Source: VYFG01 sp965248685 (GTDB lineage Bacteria; Pseudomonadota; Gammaproteobacteria; Arenicellales; Poriferihabitantaceae). From it: 64,000 bases of DNA. The stretch is from contig CBDFKC010000003.1 in the NCBI GenBank assembly GCA_965248685.1, positions 2,790,001-2,854,000 on the forward strand, read 5' to 3'. Below are positions 52,832 to 61,613 of the stretch, piece by piece; the stretch's first letter is position 1; each line of letters begins with the position of its first letter. Under the pieces are notes generated by a model. It was given only the letters and a program-made list of their open reading frames with translations, was not told the DNA's origin and made no database searches. The position numbers and the translations under genes are program-made.

Positions 52832-53765
52832 CAAGCCCACGATTCAGAAAGTAATTGCGGCAACACCAGCAGAACAACAAATTGCATTTATCGAAGCAGC
52901 CTTTACTTCATTGAGTGACGGAACTGCTTCGGTGCCACCGGTTGGCCACCTGGTGTTCCAGGAGCCGCCTGGAGATCTGCACATTAAATACGGATACATT
53001 CAGGGCGATCCCTACTACGTGATTAAGGTCGCCTCCAGTTTTTATAATAATTCCGATCTGGGATTGTCCAACAACAATGGGATGATGCTGGCGTATGACG
53101 CGAATACTGGAACACCTTTAGCCTTGCTGCAGGACGAAGGATATCTGACAGATTTACGTACGGCGATTGCTGGAGCGGTAGCTGCCAAGCATCTGGGGCC
53201 TTCAGATGTGAAGTGCATCGGAATTATCGGTACCGGGGTTCAGGCTCGGATGCAATTACAATCCCTGGCCCAGATAACTCAATGTCGCAAAGTTGTGGTG
53301 TGGGGTAGGGACTCAGCCAAGTCGTCAACTTTTAAAGACGAAATGGAGGCTGACGGGTTTTCCGTCTATATCGCTTCGACAACAAGCGAGTTAGCCAGCC
53401 ACTGCAATTTAATTGTCACGACCACATCGAGTACATCGCCACTACTTAGCCTCGCTGATATTCAGCCGGGGACTCATATTACGGCAATGGGTTCGGACAT
53501 GCCGGGAAAGCAGGAATTGGATTCAGCAATACTACAGGTCGCGGAAATCGTTGCCTGTGATAGCGTGTCACAATGCCTTACCCAGGGAGAAGCAGCATTC
53601 GCTGTGGAGCGTGGTGAGGATCATGGCGCTGGCTTTACTACCATTGGAGACATCATCATTTCACCCATCAACCGTTCTGATAATGCTATTACCGTGGCAG
53701 ATTTAACCGGGATAGCGACTCAGGATATAAAGATTACTAACTTGGTATTGAATCAGTTCTTATGA
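52818..53765 (+). CDS. ornithine cyclodeaminase/mu-crystallin family protein (EutC/BhcD-like)
   Basis: A 315-residue NAD(P)-dependent enzyme. The cofactor motif IGIIGTGVQARMQLQSL lies near residue 130. Earlier IKVASSFYNNSDLGLSNNNGMMLAYDA and LLQDEGYLTDLRTAIAGAVAAK give the substrate-pocket residues of the family. C-terminal VSQCLTQGEAAFA and GDIIISP are also typical. The frame is open from 52719, but the ATG at 52818, inside the end of the dehydratase gene, gives the proper N-terminus and indicates translational coupling. It would reduce or cyclise the imine formed by its partner. True ornithine cyclodeaminase activity is less likely than an imine-reductase role. Confidence 0.9.
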   Translation: MKIIDKPTIQKVIAATPAEQQIAFIEAAFTSLSDGTASVPPVGHLVFQEPPGDLHIKYGYIQGDPYYVIKVASSFYNNSDLGLSNNNGMMLAYDANTGTPLALLQDEGYLTDLRTAIAGAVAAKHLGPSDVKCIGIIGTGVQARMQLQSLAQITQCRKVVVWGRDSAKSSTFKDEMEADGFSVYIASTTSELASHCNLIVTTTSSTSPLLSLADIQPGTHITAMGSDMPGKQELDSAILQVAEIVACDSVSQCLTQGEAAFAVERGEDHGAGFTTIGDIIISPINRSDNAITVADLTGIATQDIKITNLVLNQFL

Positions 53766-53772
53766 TGTCGAA

Positions 53773-53964
53773 TTAGGACTTCTCGATATGTGCAACAGGG
53801 GGTATTCCGGGACTCGGCATTTGTGAGTGCACCAGCGATATATACTCTTGTCCGTTTACATGTCCTGGCTCGGTGTGATAGCTGAAGAGAGCCATAATAC
53901 GTCGGCGATTGCCGACCACTGGAGTGACCCGATGCAGCGACGACATACCTTCAAATAAAACCAG
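53773..53964 (-). pseudogene. C-terminal fragment of a 2-oxoglutarate/Fe(II) oxygenase
   Basis: Directly after the stop of the deiminase gene a minus-strand frame without a start codon reads LVLFEGMSSLHRVTPVVGNRR, shown here as LVLFEGMSSLH and RVTPVVGNRRRIMALFSYH. It runs on for about 63 codons to a TAA at 53773. The HRVTPVxGxRxRI pattern, with histidine and then arginine ten residues on, is the end of the catalytic fold of such oxygenases. The first iron-binding motif and the whole N-terminal domain are missing. It is a relic left by a deletion or rearrangement, close to the transposable element copies. Confidence 0.7.
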
Positions 53965-55116
53965 CTACCAATTCACACCAATGGTTGAAGCGGCAGGTTG
54001 GTCGTTGGTATGACAATGGGCGCCGCCGCCTCCATGCCATGATTGGAGCATTTCTATCACGTAAACATCGCGTCCGGGAAAATACGATTCCACCCGCTGC
54101 TTGGCTGCTTCATCGGTATCAGGGTTGCCGAATCCAACCACGATAACGAATCCATTACCGACAATCCAGTTCATATACTCTGTGTCAATTTGAAACCCTT
54201 TATAGTGTACGTAACCTTCGATTGGGTCGCGTATGACCTGGAACCCCGCTTGTTCGATGGTTTCAGCTGCTCGGTTATAAATGTCGTCGTTGCCACCGCC
54301 GCCCGGTTGGCAGATCGAGCCATTGGAACATTGCGGGACTACCACGGTAGAAGAATTAATGAATCGCGCAATGCCGTCAATATGACCCCTGGTTAAATCA
54401 CCCTGGGGAATTCCCTGGACAAACACAACCTTATTAACGCCAAAATGCCTTTTAAGATCGGCACTTGCCTGCTCCCTGGTGTAACCCGGGTTTCGCGCCG
54501 GGTCGCCAATTGTGCTCCAATTCAAGATCACCGTATCAATACCATTGAATTCAAGATTTCCACGTTCATGGACGATATCAATTCTGTCCACAGGCATATT
54601 AAGAAGCTCGCCGACTCGATTGGGCACATGATTATCTTTCCGATAGGAAAAATCTGTGCCGAATGCGCCACCCCAGGCATTAAACTCCCAGTTTTGAATT
54701 CGCATGATGCCATCCTGAATTACGTATACCGGTCCATTGTCGCGCATCCACGAGCTGTTATTGGGAATATGATGCCAGATTATGTTTTGGTGGTTTGGAT
54801 TTCCTCCGGCGGCCGTGATAGCGTCCTGTGCACTATCCTTTATTCCACTGTGGTCGTATAGGATACGAAGTTGTTGATACCGACTAATTACGCCTGCCAT
54901 TTTTGCGAAACTTGTTTCGAAGCTGCGTTCAAATCTACCTGGCCATTGCAACCACATCGCTTCCTGTGTTTCCCATTCAGCAGGCACCCGTATGTTTGTT
55001 AATTGCGTCTCCGCAGCCATGGTTGTGTTTGACATAAGCGTGTTCGCTACCAGTACGGTGACAATTGCCAAGACAAGGGTTTTTATCAGGGAACTTCTTA
55101 TGGCATTGGATTCCAT
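53965..55116 (-). CDS. secreted agmatine deiminase/bacterial peptidylarginine deiminase (PPAD) family protein
   Basis: A 383-residue guanidine-modifying enzyme. Family motifs are WETQEAMWLQWPG near the mature N-terminus, SSWMRDNGPVYV (catalytic aspartate), RGHIDGIARFI (histidine) and GGGAHCHTNDQP with the catalytic cysteine. It would hydrolyse agmatine to N-carbamoylputrescine or act on arginine residues. The frame runs back to 55341, but the first 60 or so codons come from a miniature transposable element. The ATG at 55116 gives a plausible signal peptide (IKTLVLAIVTVLVANTLMS) before the catalytic domain. Export is unusual for agmatine deiminases and more like PPAD-type enzymes, so the substrate may be extracellular. 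Confidence 0.85.
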   Translation of the reverse strand: MESNAIRSSLIKTLVLAIVTVLVANTLMSNTTMAAETQLTNIRVPAEWETQEAMWLQWPGRFERSFETSFAKMAGVISRYQQLRILYDHSGIKDSAQDAITAAGGNPNHQNIIWHHIPNNSSWMRDNGPVYVIQDGIMRIQNWEFNAWGGAFGTDFSYRKDNHVPNRVGELLNMPVDRIDIVHERGNLEFNGIDTVILNWSTIGDPARNPGYTREQASADLKRHFGVNKVVFVQGIPQGDLTRGHIDGIARFINSSTVVVPQCSNGSICQPGGGGNDDIYNRAAETIEQAGFQVIRDPIEGYVHYKGFQIDTEYMNWIVGNGFVIVVGFGNPDTDEAAKQRVESYFPGRDVYVIEMLQSWHGGGGAHCHTNDQPAASTIGVNW

Positions 55117-55199
55117 AGGTTGAGACCGTGAAAATTTATAAGCGCCTATGGCAATTTTAATGTATTTCATGGAATATTGGAGGACTAAAATTGCACTAT

Positions 55200-55359
55200 G
55201 GAGCCACTTAACAAGTCTTGGCGAGACAGATTGAGATGAAAATTGATTGAGATCAAGGCACGAAACGCACGTAATAGCAGGGCTATTGCGAAGTTTTGTA
55301 ACATAGATATCGATCAGTTTTCGCTCAAGCTGTTCGGTCATGACTTGTTCAGAGGTTCC
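55200..55359 (-). mobile_element. miniature inverted-repeat element, IS5-type ends (copy 2)
   Basis: Read on the minus strand the 160-bp element begins GGAACCTCTGAACAAGTC and ends GACTTGTTAAGTGGCTCC, terminal inverted repeats with three mismatches. Its interior matches copy 1 at 51597-51770, in inverse orientation. The flanks are TTAA and CTAT, so the target duplication has decayed. It lies upstream of the deiminase gene and may now contribute part of that gene's 5' region. The pair brackets about 3.4 kb. Confidence 0.72.
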
Positions 55360-55382
55360 TTAACTCTAAACCGGAGCAGACA

Positions 55383-56189
55383 ATGGCCGAACTATTATAT
55401 GAAGTTAAAGATGGAATAGGCTGGATTCGCTTTAACAAACCCGAAATACTGAACGCATTTGATCCTGCCGAAGCACGTAGACTAGTTGAGGTGTTGAAAG
55501 ATGCGTCGGCGGATAAATTCGTCAAAGCAATTATTATCTCGAGCGTTGGTGATGCTTTCTGCGCGGGCGATGATCTCAAGGTTGCGCTGGAAGAATATCC
55601 CAGGATTCAAAGTGGAGAGATTCACCCGATCCTGGATATTGTCGAAGACATAACCGAAAGCCTGCAGGAAATTCCTCGAGTAATTCGCAAGTCCTCCAAG
55701 GTCGTTATCGCGGCGGTTAGGGGATATGCCGTTGGAGGTGGATTCGAGGTGGCGATCGATTCAGATATGATTGTGGCTGCAGACAACGCCGTTTTTGGAT
55801 TCCCTGAAAGTAATGCCGGTATGACAATCACCGGGGGCGCCACCAAACTGCTGCCCATGATTGTGGGTTTAAATAAAGCCAGAGAACTCATGTTGACGGG
55901 TGAATTTATTGACGCCACTGAGGCCTATCGGATTGGTTTGGTCAATAAATTGGTGCCACTGGGTGAAGAAGAGCAAGCGGCGGAAAAAATGGCCCGCATG
56001 ATTATGTCCCGGGCACCACTTGCGGTTACCCACCACAAGCGCATGGTGACTCAGTCCACCGAAGCGGATTTTGAAACGGTATTGAATCTGGAGAAACAGA
56101 CCATTACCACATTAATCTATACCGAGGACTATGGCGAGGCAATTCATGCATTTGCTGAAAAACGAAAACCTGTTTTCAAAGGGAGATAA
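55383..56189 (+). CDS. enoyl-CoA hydratase/isomerase family protein
   Basis: A 268-residue crotonase-fold protein. The oxyanion-hole segments are SVGDAFCAGDDLKVA (about 60-74) and AAVRGYAVGGGFEVAIDSDMIVA (about 115-137, cited in two parts: AAVRGYAVGGGFEVA and IDSDMIVA). The catalytic-glutamate helix is FGFPESNAGMTITGG. It would hydrate or dehydrate a CoA thioester. It is followed by an acyl-CoA ligase gene three bases downstream and then by a TRAP transporter, so all probably belong to one operon degrading an imported carboxylic acid. A carnitine/crotonobetaine-type pathway would fit, but so would others. Strong stop-to-start coupling is evident. Confidence 0.92.
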   Translation: MAELLYEVKDGIGWIRFNKPEILNAFDPAEARRLVEVLKDASADKFVKAIIISSVGDAFCAGDDLKVALEEYPRIQSGEIHPILDIVEDITESLQEIPRVIRKSSKVVIAAVRGYAVGGGFEVAIDSDMIVAADNAVFGFPESNAGMTITGGATKLLPMIVGLNKARELMLTGEFIDATEAYRIGLVNKLVPLGEEEQAAEKMARMIMSRAPLAVTHHKRMVTQSTEADFETVLNLEKQTITTLIYTEDYGEAIHAFAEKRKPVFKGR

Positions 56190-56192
56190 ATT

Positions 56193-57806
56193 GTGGCATT
56201 AATTGATCCCAGGTCATCCCATGACCTTGGGTCAGTCATTGCCAGCCGTGCAATTGAGTTTCCTGAAAAAAACTGGATTCTTACCCCCCAGGGTAATTAC
56301 ACCTATGCCGAAATAGATCGGCAGTCAGGTTGCCTTGCCCAAGGGATCCACGACCTGGGGGTTGGATTTGGCGAAACCGTTCTGGTAATGCTGCCTGACA
56401 CCGTGGATTTTGTGTTTACCTGGTGCGCGCTGTCAAAGATTGGCGCGGTTATGGTGCCGGTTAATTTGCATTATCGCGGTAATTTGCTTGGATATCTTAT
56501 TAACGATTCTCTGGCTAAAACACTGTTCATTGAGGTCAAATTGCTGGACCGAATCGAAGCCCTGCAACATGATCTCAAGCATCTGGAGCGCATCATCGTC
56601 TACGATGAGGATGACATTGATCACGTATTAGTTCCAGAAAAAGAATTTCCGGGAATCAAATTCAATGGATACCGAAGTCTGTTTGCCAGTGATATCTATT
56701 GCGGCCCGAAACCTAAGTATTATGACCTGATGGCGGTGATGTACACCTCAGGTACCACCGGGCCATCCAAGGGCGTAACCATGACCCATGCACATGCCTA
56801 TGAATACGCGTTTGGGGTTATCGAAATGCTGGAGCTAACCGAGAATGACGTCTATGCAGCGCCGCTCCCCCTGTTTCACATCGCCGGATTACTCGCGACG
56901 ATTTACTGTAGTTGTATTGCTGGCGCGACAACGGTATTAACTGGCCCATTTAGTATGGACCGCTTCTGGAAAGACATTTCGCACTATGGGGTTACTTGTA
57001 CATTTCTACTGGGCGCTATCGCAAACTTTATTTATCGCCAACCGCATCAGGAATCTGATAATAGCAATTCCCTGGAACGTTTGTTGATGGTGCCATTGAT
57101 TCCCGAGGTTGAGGATTTCAAATCTCGATTTGATTGCAAGGTTTCCACGACCTGGGGCGGAACCGAATTCAATTGTCCGACTCGTTCGGGATTTGACTTG
57201 GCCAATAATAAAACCTGTGGCCGGGTAGCAAGCGATCGCTATGAAGTCAGGATCGTCGATGAATTCGATCAGAAAGTTGCCGACGGAGCCGCCGGAGAGG
57301 CATTGGTGCGTTGCAAAATTCCCTGGATTTTAACTAATGGTTATTGGAATCATCCCGAGTGGACCACCAAAGCCTGGCGGAATTTGTGGTTACATACCGG
57401 CGACATGCTAATGCGGGATTCGGAGGGAAACCTGTATTTCGTTGACCGTATTAAAGACGCCATCCGGCGTCGGGGAGAGAATATCTCATCGATGGAGGTG
57501 GAGTTCGAAATAAACAAACATCCTTCGGTTCTCGAATGCGCGGTAATTCCCATTGAAGCGGCCGAGACCGAGCAGGAAGTAATGGCGGTAATTGTACTGA
57601 AACAAAACAAAACCTTGGAAGCGGAGTCGCTCATTCGTTTTCTCGAATCGCGGATGGCTTATTTTATGGTACCGCGATACTTGGAGATTGTTGATGATTT
57701 ACCCAAAACCCCAACAGGAAAAATCCGAAAATTCGTTTTGAGAAATCGCGGAATAACCAGCAACACCTGGGATCGTGTTGCTGCAGGGGTTAAATTAGTC
57801 CGATAG
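56193..57806 (+). CDS. AMP-forming acyl-CoA synthetase (CaiC-like)
   Basis: A 537-residue member of the adenylate-forming family, activating a carboxylic acid as its CoA thioester with ATP. It has the phosphate loop MYTSGTTGPSKGVTM, the motif TWGGTEFNCPTR, the hinge aspartate in WLHTGDMLMRDSEGN and the C-terminal lysine in PKTPTGKIRKF. The start is GTG, three bases after the stop of the enoyl-CoA hydratase gene. In order and type the pair resembles carnitine (caiC-caiD) modules, which suits a neighbourhood rich in quaternary-amine genes. No CoA-transferase or crotonobetainyl-CoA dehydrogenase is present, so the substrate is left open. Confidence 0.92.
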   Translation: MALIDPRSSHDLGSVIASRAIEFPEKNWILTPQGNYTYAEIDRQSGCLAQGIHDLGVGFGETVLVMLPDTVDFVFTWCALSKIGAVMVPVNLHYRGNLLGYLINDSLAKTLFIEVKLLDRIEALQHDLKHLERIIVYDEDDIDHVLVPEKEFPGIKFNGYRSLFASDIYCGPKPKYYDLMAVMYTSGTTGPSKGVTMTHAHAYEYAFGVIEMLELTENDVYAAPLPLFHIAGLLATIYCSCIAGATTVLTGPFSMDRFWKDISHYGVTCTFLLGAIANFIYRQPHQESDNSNSLERLLMVPLIPEVEDFKSRFDCKVSTTWGGTEFNCPTRSGFDLANNKTCGRVASDRYEVRIVDEFDQKVADGAAGEALVRCKIPWILTNGYWNHPEWTTKAWRNLWLHTGDMLMRDSEGNLYFVDRIKDAIRRRGENISSMEVEFEINKHPSVLECAVIPIEAAETEQEVMAVIVLKQNKTLEAESLIRFLESRMAYFMVPRYLEIVDDLPKTPTGKIRKFVLRNRGITSNTWDRVAAGVKLVR

Positions 57807-57885
57807 CAGGGTCATGGATTGGCGGTGTCGAGATTTCGGAGTTCATGTCATAATGGTTCGGAACAAATCACTATTCATGAGGACT

Positions 57886-58872
57886 ATGAAAACAACACCA
57901 TTAAAAAAATCTATTTGTACGCTGGGGATTGCCACTGGACTACTGATTTCTACTGCAGTTCTGGCCGAAAAATGGGATATGCCCCTGGCGTATTCTGCGA
58001 CTAACTATCATTCGGAAAACGCCGCCAGATTTGCCGCCGCGATTACCGAAGCTACTGGAGGCTCTTTGGAAGTGGTTACCCATGCCAGTGGTTCGCTGTA
58101 CAAGGGCGATGAGATTTTTCGGGCAGTTAGGACGGGGCAGGCGCCTATTGGCGAAAGATTGATTTCTGCATTGGGAAATGAAGATCCCATATTCGAAATT
58201 GATGCTTTGCCTTTTTTGGCTACGAGCTTTGACGGCGCGAGAAAACTGTATCAGGCTTCGAAGCCTGCCATGCAAAAGGTATTAGACGATAAGGGTTTGA
58301 AGTTGCTATATGCGGTGCCCTGGCCGCCCCAGGGTCTCTATCATACTCAGGAAGTCAACAGTGCTGCGGATATGAAAGGGGTTAAGTTTCGTGCCTACAA
58401 TGCTGCCACCGTGAGGCTTGCGGAATTAATGGGTGCGGTGCCGACCAAGATTGAAGCCGCAGAGATCTCTCAGGCATTCGCCACCGGGGTAGCCGAAAGC
58501 ATGGTGTCTTCTGGTTCAACCGGCTATGACCGCAAGATATGGGAACATGTTAAGTATTGGTACGATGTCCAGGCATGGCTGCCAAAAAATATGGTGATCG
58601 TTAATAAAGACGCGTTCAATGAATTGGACGGTTCGACCCAGGGTATTGTCCTCGGCGCTGCGGCGATGGCGGAACAGGCAGGCTGGGCCAAGGCCGAAGA
58701 GCTTTCTGACTGGTATAAAGAGCAATTGAGCGCCAATGGAATGGAGATTGCAGGACCCAGTGATCAATTGCGCAACGATTTTATGGCGATCGGAGATACC
58801 ATGACCGGAGAGTGGCTGGATAAAGCTGGTGATGCGGGCAAGTCTGTAATAGACGCCTATAAAGCAATGTAG
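57886..58872 (+). CDS. TRAP transporter substrate-binding protein (DctP family)
   Basis: The periplasmic receptor of the TRAP system encoded here. From the ATG at 57886 (GAGG just before it) the protein has a signal peptide (SICTLGIATGLLISTAVLA) and 300 mature residues. It shows the DctP pattern: HASGSLYKGDEIFRAVRTGQAP early, then DMKGVKFRAYNAATVRLAELMGAVPTKI, quoted in pieces VKFRAYNAATVRLAE and GAVPTKIEAAEISQA. The conserved arginine of VKFRAYN normally binds the ligand carboxylate. The frame extends to 57814 upstream without a signal sequence, so the longer start is unlikely. The ligand is probably the acid processed by the CoA ligase encoded just upstream. Confidence 0.93.
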   Translation: MKTTPLKKSICTLGIATGLLISTAVLAEKWDMPLAYSATNYHSENAARFAAAITEATGGSLEVVTHASGSLYKGDEIFRAVRTGQAPIGERLISALGNEDPIFEIDALPFLATSFDGARKLYQASKPAMQKVLDDKGLKLLYAVPWPPQGLYHTQEVNSAADMKGVKFRAYNAATVRLAELMGAVPTKIEAAEISQAFATGVAESMVSSGSTGYDRKIWEHVKYWYDVQAWLPKNMVIVNKDAFNELDGSTQGIVLGAAAMAEQAGWAKAEELSDWYKEQLSANGMEIAGPSDQLRNDFMAIGDTMTGEWLDKAGDAGKSVIDAYKAM

Positions 58873-58924
58873 TCGGATCCGCTCGCTGGAGATCGGAGCG
58901 CCCGGAAGGACGCTCCGGATAGCT

Positions 58925-59431
58925 ATGGAAAACTTAATTCAGACTGTTGACCGAGGTCTTTGCAGATTATATCGCTGGTGCGGATATGCTGCTGCATTTT
59001 GTATGGTAATGATCGCGGTATTGGTAACTATGAGTATCGTTACCCGGTTGATGTCTGTTTATATTCCGGGCCTTACGGAATATTCAGGCTATGCGATGGC
59101 GGCGGGGAGCTTTCTTGCCCTGGCCTACACTTTCGAAGAAAAAAGTCATATCCGGGTCGAATTATTGCTTAGTCGGCTTGGTCCAAGCGGTCGCAGAATT
59201 GCAGAAGTCTGGTGTCTCGCCACGACCGTTGTGATTAGTTGGTTTCTGGCCTGGTATATGGGGCGACTGGTGTTCTATTCCTGGAAGTTTCAGGAGCATA
59301 GCGAAGGGGCTGACGCGATATTGTTATGGAAACCACAATCTCTTGCCTTGGTGGGTGCAGTAGTGCTGGCGATCGCGGTAACGCATCACTTGATTCGATG
59401 TGTTTCTAGTCCTAAATATAGTCCGCACTAA
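58925..59431 (+). CDS. TRAP transporter small permease (DctQ family)
   Basis: A 168-residue membrane protein with four hydrophobic helices (about 20-42, 55-72, 95-117, 135-158). The helix 1-2 region and the EYSGYAMAAGSFLALAYTFEEKSHIRVE sequence (in pieces EYSGYAMAAGSFLALAY and EEKSHIRVE) are typical of DctQ. It pairs with the large permease to form the membrane part of the TRAP transporter. It lies between the receptor and large-permease genes, in the normal TRAP order. Confidence 0.92.
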   Translation: MENLIQTVDRGLCRLYRWCGYAAAFCMVMIAVLVTMSIVTRLMSVYIPGLTEYSGYAMAAGSFLALAYTFEEKSHIRVELLLSRLGPSGRRIAEVWCLATTVVISWFLAWYMGRLVFYSWKFQEHSEGADAILLWKPQSLALVGAVVLAIAVTHHLIRCVSSPKYSPH

Positions 59432-59441
59432 GAGTTTCAGG

Positions 59442-60734
59442 ATGGGTGAACTTGGTCTGACGCTGATATTTCTGGGAGTCCTTTTTCTATTCCTTGGCAC
59501 TGGTGTTTGGGTTGCAGTTAGCCTGATCGGGGTAGCCACTGTGGGTATGTTGCTGTTTACCTCCCGGCCGGTTGGTGATGCAATGGCAACCACAATCTGG
59601 GGTGCGTCTTCGAGCTGGACCCTCACTGCGCTCCCGTTATTCATATGGATGGGAGAGATATTATTCCGCTCGAAGTTGTCACAAAACTTGTTCAAGGGCT
59701 TAACACCATTAATGCGTAGCCTGCCGGGAGGACTGTTACACGTTAATATTGTCGGCTGTACCATTTTTGCGGCCATCTCGGGATCTTCCGCGGCCACCGT
59801 GGCCACCGTTGGCAAGATGTCAATCCCGGAACTACGTCGGCGTAATTACCCTGAGCGGATGATTATCGGAACTTTGGCAGGGGCGGGCACTTTGGGTTTG
59901 TTAATACCACCGTCGATTACCCTGATTATTTATGGTGTCACGGTAAATGAATCCATTGCTAAGTTGTTTGTTGCCGGGGTTTTACCAGGGCTGATGCTTG
60001 CACTATTATTTATGGGATATGTCTCGGTATGGGGATTACTCCATGGCAAACAATTCCAGGAAGAATCACCTTCGAGTCGGCTCCAGGACGTGTTTCAGTT
60101 AATTCCGGTTTTGGTGTTGATTGCTGCGGTGATGGGTTCGATCTATAGCGGCATCGCAACCGCTACTGAAGCGGCGGTTCTGGGGGTGATTGGTGCATTG
60201 CTGCTGTCTGCCATACAGGGTTCACTGAACCGATCCAGTTTTATGCTGGCGCTATTGGGGGCAACTCGAACCTCTGCGATGATTGCATTTATTCTGGCGG
60301 GCTCGACATTCTTATCCCTGGCAATGGGATTTACCGGCCTGCCACGCTCCCTGGCAATCTGGATTGGCGCATTGGATTTGAGTCCATGGATGTTAATTGT
60401 CGCGTTGATGGTTTTCTACATTATTTTGGGTTGTTTCCTCGACGGCATTTCCTCAGTAGTTTTGACCATGGCGGTAATCGAACCTTTGGTACGGCAGGCA
60501 GGATTCGATATGATCTGGTTTGGCATTTTCTTGATGGTTGTGGTGGAAATGGCACAGATAACGCCCCCAGTGGGGTTTAATCTGTTTGTTCTCCAGGGAA
60601 TGACGGGCAAGGATATGGCCTTTATCGCACGGGCAGCTGCACCAATGTTTCTGATCATGATTGTAGCGGTAGCGATACTGTCAATATTTCCCGATATTGC
60701 GACTTTTCTGCCTCGAGCGATGTCAGGGCGCTAG
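59442..60734 (+). CDS. TRAP transporter large permease (DctM family)
   Basis: A 430-residue polytopic protein with about twelve hydrophobic helices. It contains the DctM hallmarks GSSAATVATVGKM and GTLGLLIPPSITLIIYG, and near the C-terminus the matching half-repeat ITPPVGFNLFV. The open frame starts at 59400 inside the small-permease gene, but the ATG at 59442 fits the family N-terminus. The stop codon shares its bases with the stop of the convergent racemase-family gene within a CTAG. It completes the transporter with the receptor and small permease upstream. Confidence 0.94.
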   Translation: MGELGLTLIFLGVLFLFLGTGVWVAVSLIGVATVGMLLFTSRPVGDAMATTIWGASSSWTLTALPLFIWMGEILFRSKLSQNLFKGLTPLMRSLPGGLLHVNIVGCTIFAAISGSSAATVATVGKMSIPELRRRNYPERMIIGTLAGAGTLGLLIPPSITLIIYGVTVNESIAKLFVAGVLPGLMLALLFMGYVSVWGLLHGKQFQEESPSSRLQDVFQLIPVLVLIAAVMGSIYSGIATATEAAVLGVIGALLLSAIQGSLNRSSFMLALLGATRTSAMIAFILAGSTFLSLAMGFTGLPRSLAIWIGALDLSPWMLIVALMVFYIILGCFLDGISSVVLTMAVIEPLVRQAGFDMIWFGIFLMVVVEMAQITPPVGFNLFVLQGMTGKDMAFIARAAAPMFLIMIVAVAILSIFPDIATFLPRAMSGR

Positions 60735-61396
60735 CCAGTGGACAGATAGATCCATTCAATGGCGTCCACTATGTCAAATACCGGGAGCTTGAACTGCAAG
60801 CGCATCTCCTGCTTAAAGGGGGAGAGATTGGTACATTCAATCAGTAGATATTGAGTATTTGGATGGGTGTCTATACAGCGCTGAGCTACTTGGATTGCAT
60901 CTGATTTAGCTACTTCAAGACTAATATCCGTTTTATTTTCGGCAATGCATTGATACCAGGCGCCGGACTTTTCCAGAGCGTGGATAGAAACACTTGGCCC
61001 AGGATCTCCAGCAAAATGTATAGGTCCCAGTTTGTTTTGATCAAATGTAAGAACCCCGACCGGGCTATTGGGTCCAAATAGCCGCTGTAGCAAGGGTAGC
61101 AAGACCAGCGACGAGCTAATAAATGGTACTTTGATAGCTGTCTGAATGACCTCTTGAGCGCTGGCCAGGAAACCGCAGCTGGTAGCGATCACCCGTACGC
61201 CTTCTGACTCAAGATGTTGCGCTGCATTGACAAAATTTTTGAGCAGGGCTGGCTCCAGGGGTTGGTCCGACACAATGGTTCCCGGGGTAGCACGATCCAC
61301 CACCTTATATAGAGGTGGTTTCGAAAATGTTTGAGGGTTTCCAATATCTCCGGGGAAACGCGGAAACTGGGTGTCCAGCATTAATACCCCAATCAT
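60731..61396 (-). CDS. Asp/Glu/hydantoin racemase family protein
   Basis: A 221-residue protein from the ATG at 61396 (a TTG lies at 61417). The two half-domains each carry a cysteine in the expected place: ATSCGFLAS and LIECTNLSPF, the pair that exchanges the proton in racemases of this fold. The family includes aspartate/glutamate racemases, hydantoin racemases, maleate isomerases and the EutA protein of ectoine degradation. A DTQFPRFPGDIGNPQTF opening is seen in aspartate/glutamate-racemase-like proteins from catabolic operons. It is convergent with the TRAP operon, and about 200 bp of sequence without a gene lies upstream. Exact activity unknown. Confidence 0.82.
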   Translation of the reverse strand: MIGVLMLDTQFPRFPGDIGNPQTFSKPPLYKVVDRATPGTIVSDQPLEPALLKNFVNAAQHLESEGVRVIATSCGFLASAQEVIQTAIKVPFISSSLVLLPLLQRLFGPNSPVGVLTFDQNKLGPIHFAGDPGPSVSIHALEKSGAWYQCIAENKTDISLEVAKSDAIQVAQRCIDTHPNTQYLLIECTNLSPFKQEMRLQFKLPVFDIVDAIEWIYLSTG

Positions 61397-61613
61397 CGTA
61401 TTTTCCCTGAAGACCAAGTTTTCGACCTGTGATTAACTAACATTAATAACATATTGATTAATAGGTATAATATATGTTCGGAGGTTATCTAATTTAGTGA
61501 TTAAAAAGAGTTGGAAGGTAATTTGCTGTAAATAATTTTACCCAATCTATCTATTCAGGATTCATGATTGATATGCTATCGCGATAATTTTCTCCAAGGC
61601 AATTACTGAGTAA

